Positions 13,013 to 13,399 of a stretch of 13,399 nucleotides of DNA are shown piece after piece (within the stretch, counting starts at the first letter, position 1; each line of letters begins with the position of its first letter). Source of the stretch: Clostridia bacterium (GTDB lineage: Bacteria > Bacillota > Clostridia > DSM-8532). The stretch spans positions 1 to 13,399 of the forward strand of contig JAOABT010000517.1 of NCBI GenBank assembly GCA_026418215.1, given 5' to 3'. The notes beneath the pieces are model-generated. The model did no database searches. It was not told the DNA's origin and was given only the letters and a program-made list of their open reading frames with translations. Made by a program: the position numbers and the translations under genes.

Positions 13013-13399
13013 CTAAGGCAGATAGGTATAAGGCGTCTCGATATAGGCCTTCAAGGCTTCAATGGTCTTATAGCTTCCCATGCCGATCATGGTTTTAGCT
13101 ACCAGGGTTTCGGTGTTGAAATCGCCGGCAATGATCACCTTATCCTGAGGGAGCTTACTGCCTACCTCATAGATGCCGTATTCGACGCCCTCTTCGAGGC
13201 ACTGTGTTGTGAGCACCACCACAATGCCATCCTCAATGAGCTCATTGATTTTTCCCGCGATATTGCTGCCATTGTCAGGAATACCGCCAAGGCCGAAGCT
13301 TTCGATGATAACGCCGTCATAATGCGCTTTGATGAAGTCAAAGATATCGGTGTGCATGCCCGGAATCATCTTGATGACGAGAATACGGTCGTTGTAGAC
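13013..13399 (-). CDS. ansA: L-asparaginase, type I, C-terminal part (5' end beyond the contig)
   Basis: The minus-strand frame is open from the window edge to a TAG at 13015-13013, giving 128 residues. It continues upstream of the first in-frame Met (13369) with VYNDRILVIK, so it is a gene fragment and not a short gene. The sequence fits the C-terminal domain of cytoplasmic type I asparaginases: RILVIKMIPGMH, YDGVIIESFGLGGIPDNG, LTTQCLEEGVEYGIYEVG, and DKVIIAGDFNTETLVAKTMIGMG. The enzyme hydrolyses asparagine to aspartate and ammonia. The catalytic N-terminal domain with its Thr residues is outside the window. The related GatD family cannot be fully excluded but is archaeal. Confidence 0.88.
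   Translation of the reverse strand, partial: VYNDRILVIKMIPGMHTDIFDFIKAHYDGVIIESFGLGGIPDNGSNIAGKINELIEDGIVVVLTTQCLEEGVEYGIYEVGSKLPQDKVIIAGDFNTETLVAKTMIGMGSYKTIEALKAYIETPYTYLP

Overview
The window looks like a contig end from a mid-GC Gram-positive anaerobe, most likely of the Clostridia. The signs are strong AGGAGG-type ribosome binding sites, a lipoprotein lipobox, a group I ECF transporter, an indolepyruvate:ferredoxin oxidoreductase, a BlaI-type regulator and a leader that looks like a TRAP target. The first 19 bases are the Tn5/Nextera mosaic end, i.e. untrimmed library adapter, so genomic sequence begins at base 20. The taxonomic call is inference from gene content.

Layout. Bases 20-309 (minus strand) hold the start of a pyridoxamine-phosphate-oxidase-like flavoprotein that runs off the contig. 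Divergent from it is a WYL-domain regulator (459-1391), with two palindromes in the shared promoter region. After a terminator comes a two-gene unit (1752-3588). Its first gene joins a BlaI/MecI-type winged helix to a catalytically dead zinc-peptidase-like domain. Its second gene is a lipoprotein carrying the same domain with an intact HExxH...E site. Twin TACA-N2-TGTA operators lie over the promoter.

The central operon (3941-9401) encodes a TrpP-like ECF S component, EcfA1, EcfA2, EcfT, IorA and IorB, followed by a phenylacetate-CoA ligase (9645-10886) that may have its own promoter. The operon promoter (TTGACA-18-TATATT) predicts a transcript that starts on a run of (G/U)AG triplets about 5 nt apart. 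This is followed by an intrinsic terminator and then a hairpin that would hide the Shine-Dalgarno of the first gene. That is the architecture of a TRAP (tryptophan RNA-binding attenuation protein) leader. It supports tryptophan as the transported substrate and suggests that uptake and the arylacetate enzymes are switched off by tryptophan. One reading is that IorAB and the ligase work in the assimilatory direction (indoleacetate to indolepyruvate to tryptophan). The usual reading would be amino-acid fermentation.

The right end carries an arginyl-tRNA synthetase gene lacking most of its N-terminal domain (11141-12514), a small two-helix membrane protein (12527-12856), and on the minus strand the C-terminal part of a type I L-asparaginase (13013-13399) that runs off the contig. 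No tRNA, rRNA, CRISPR array or insertion sequence was seen.
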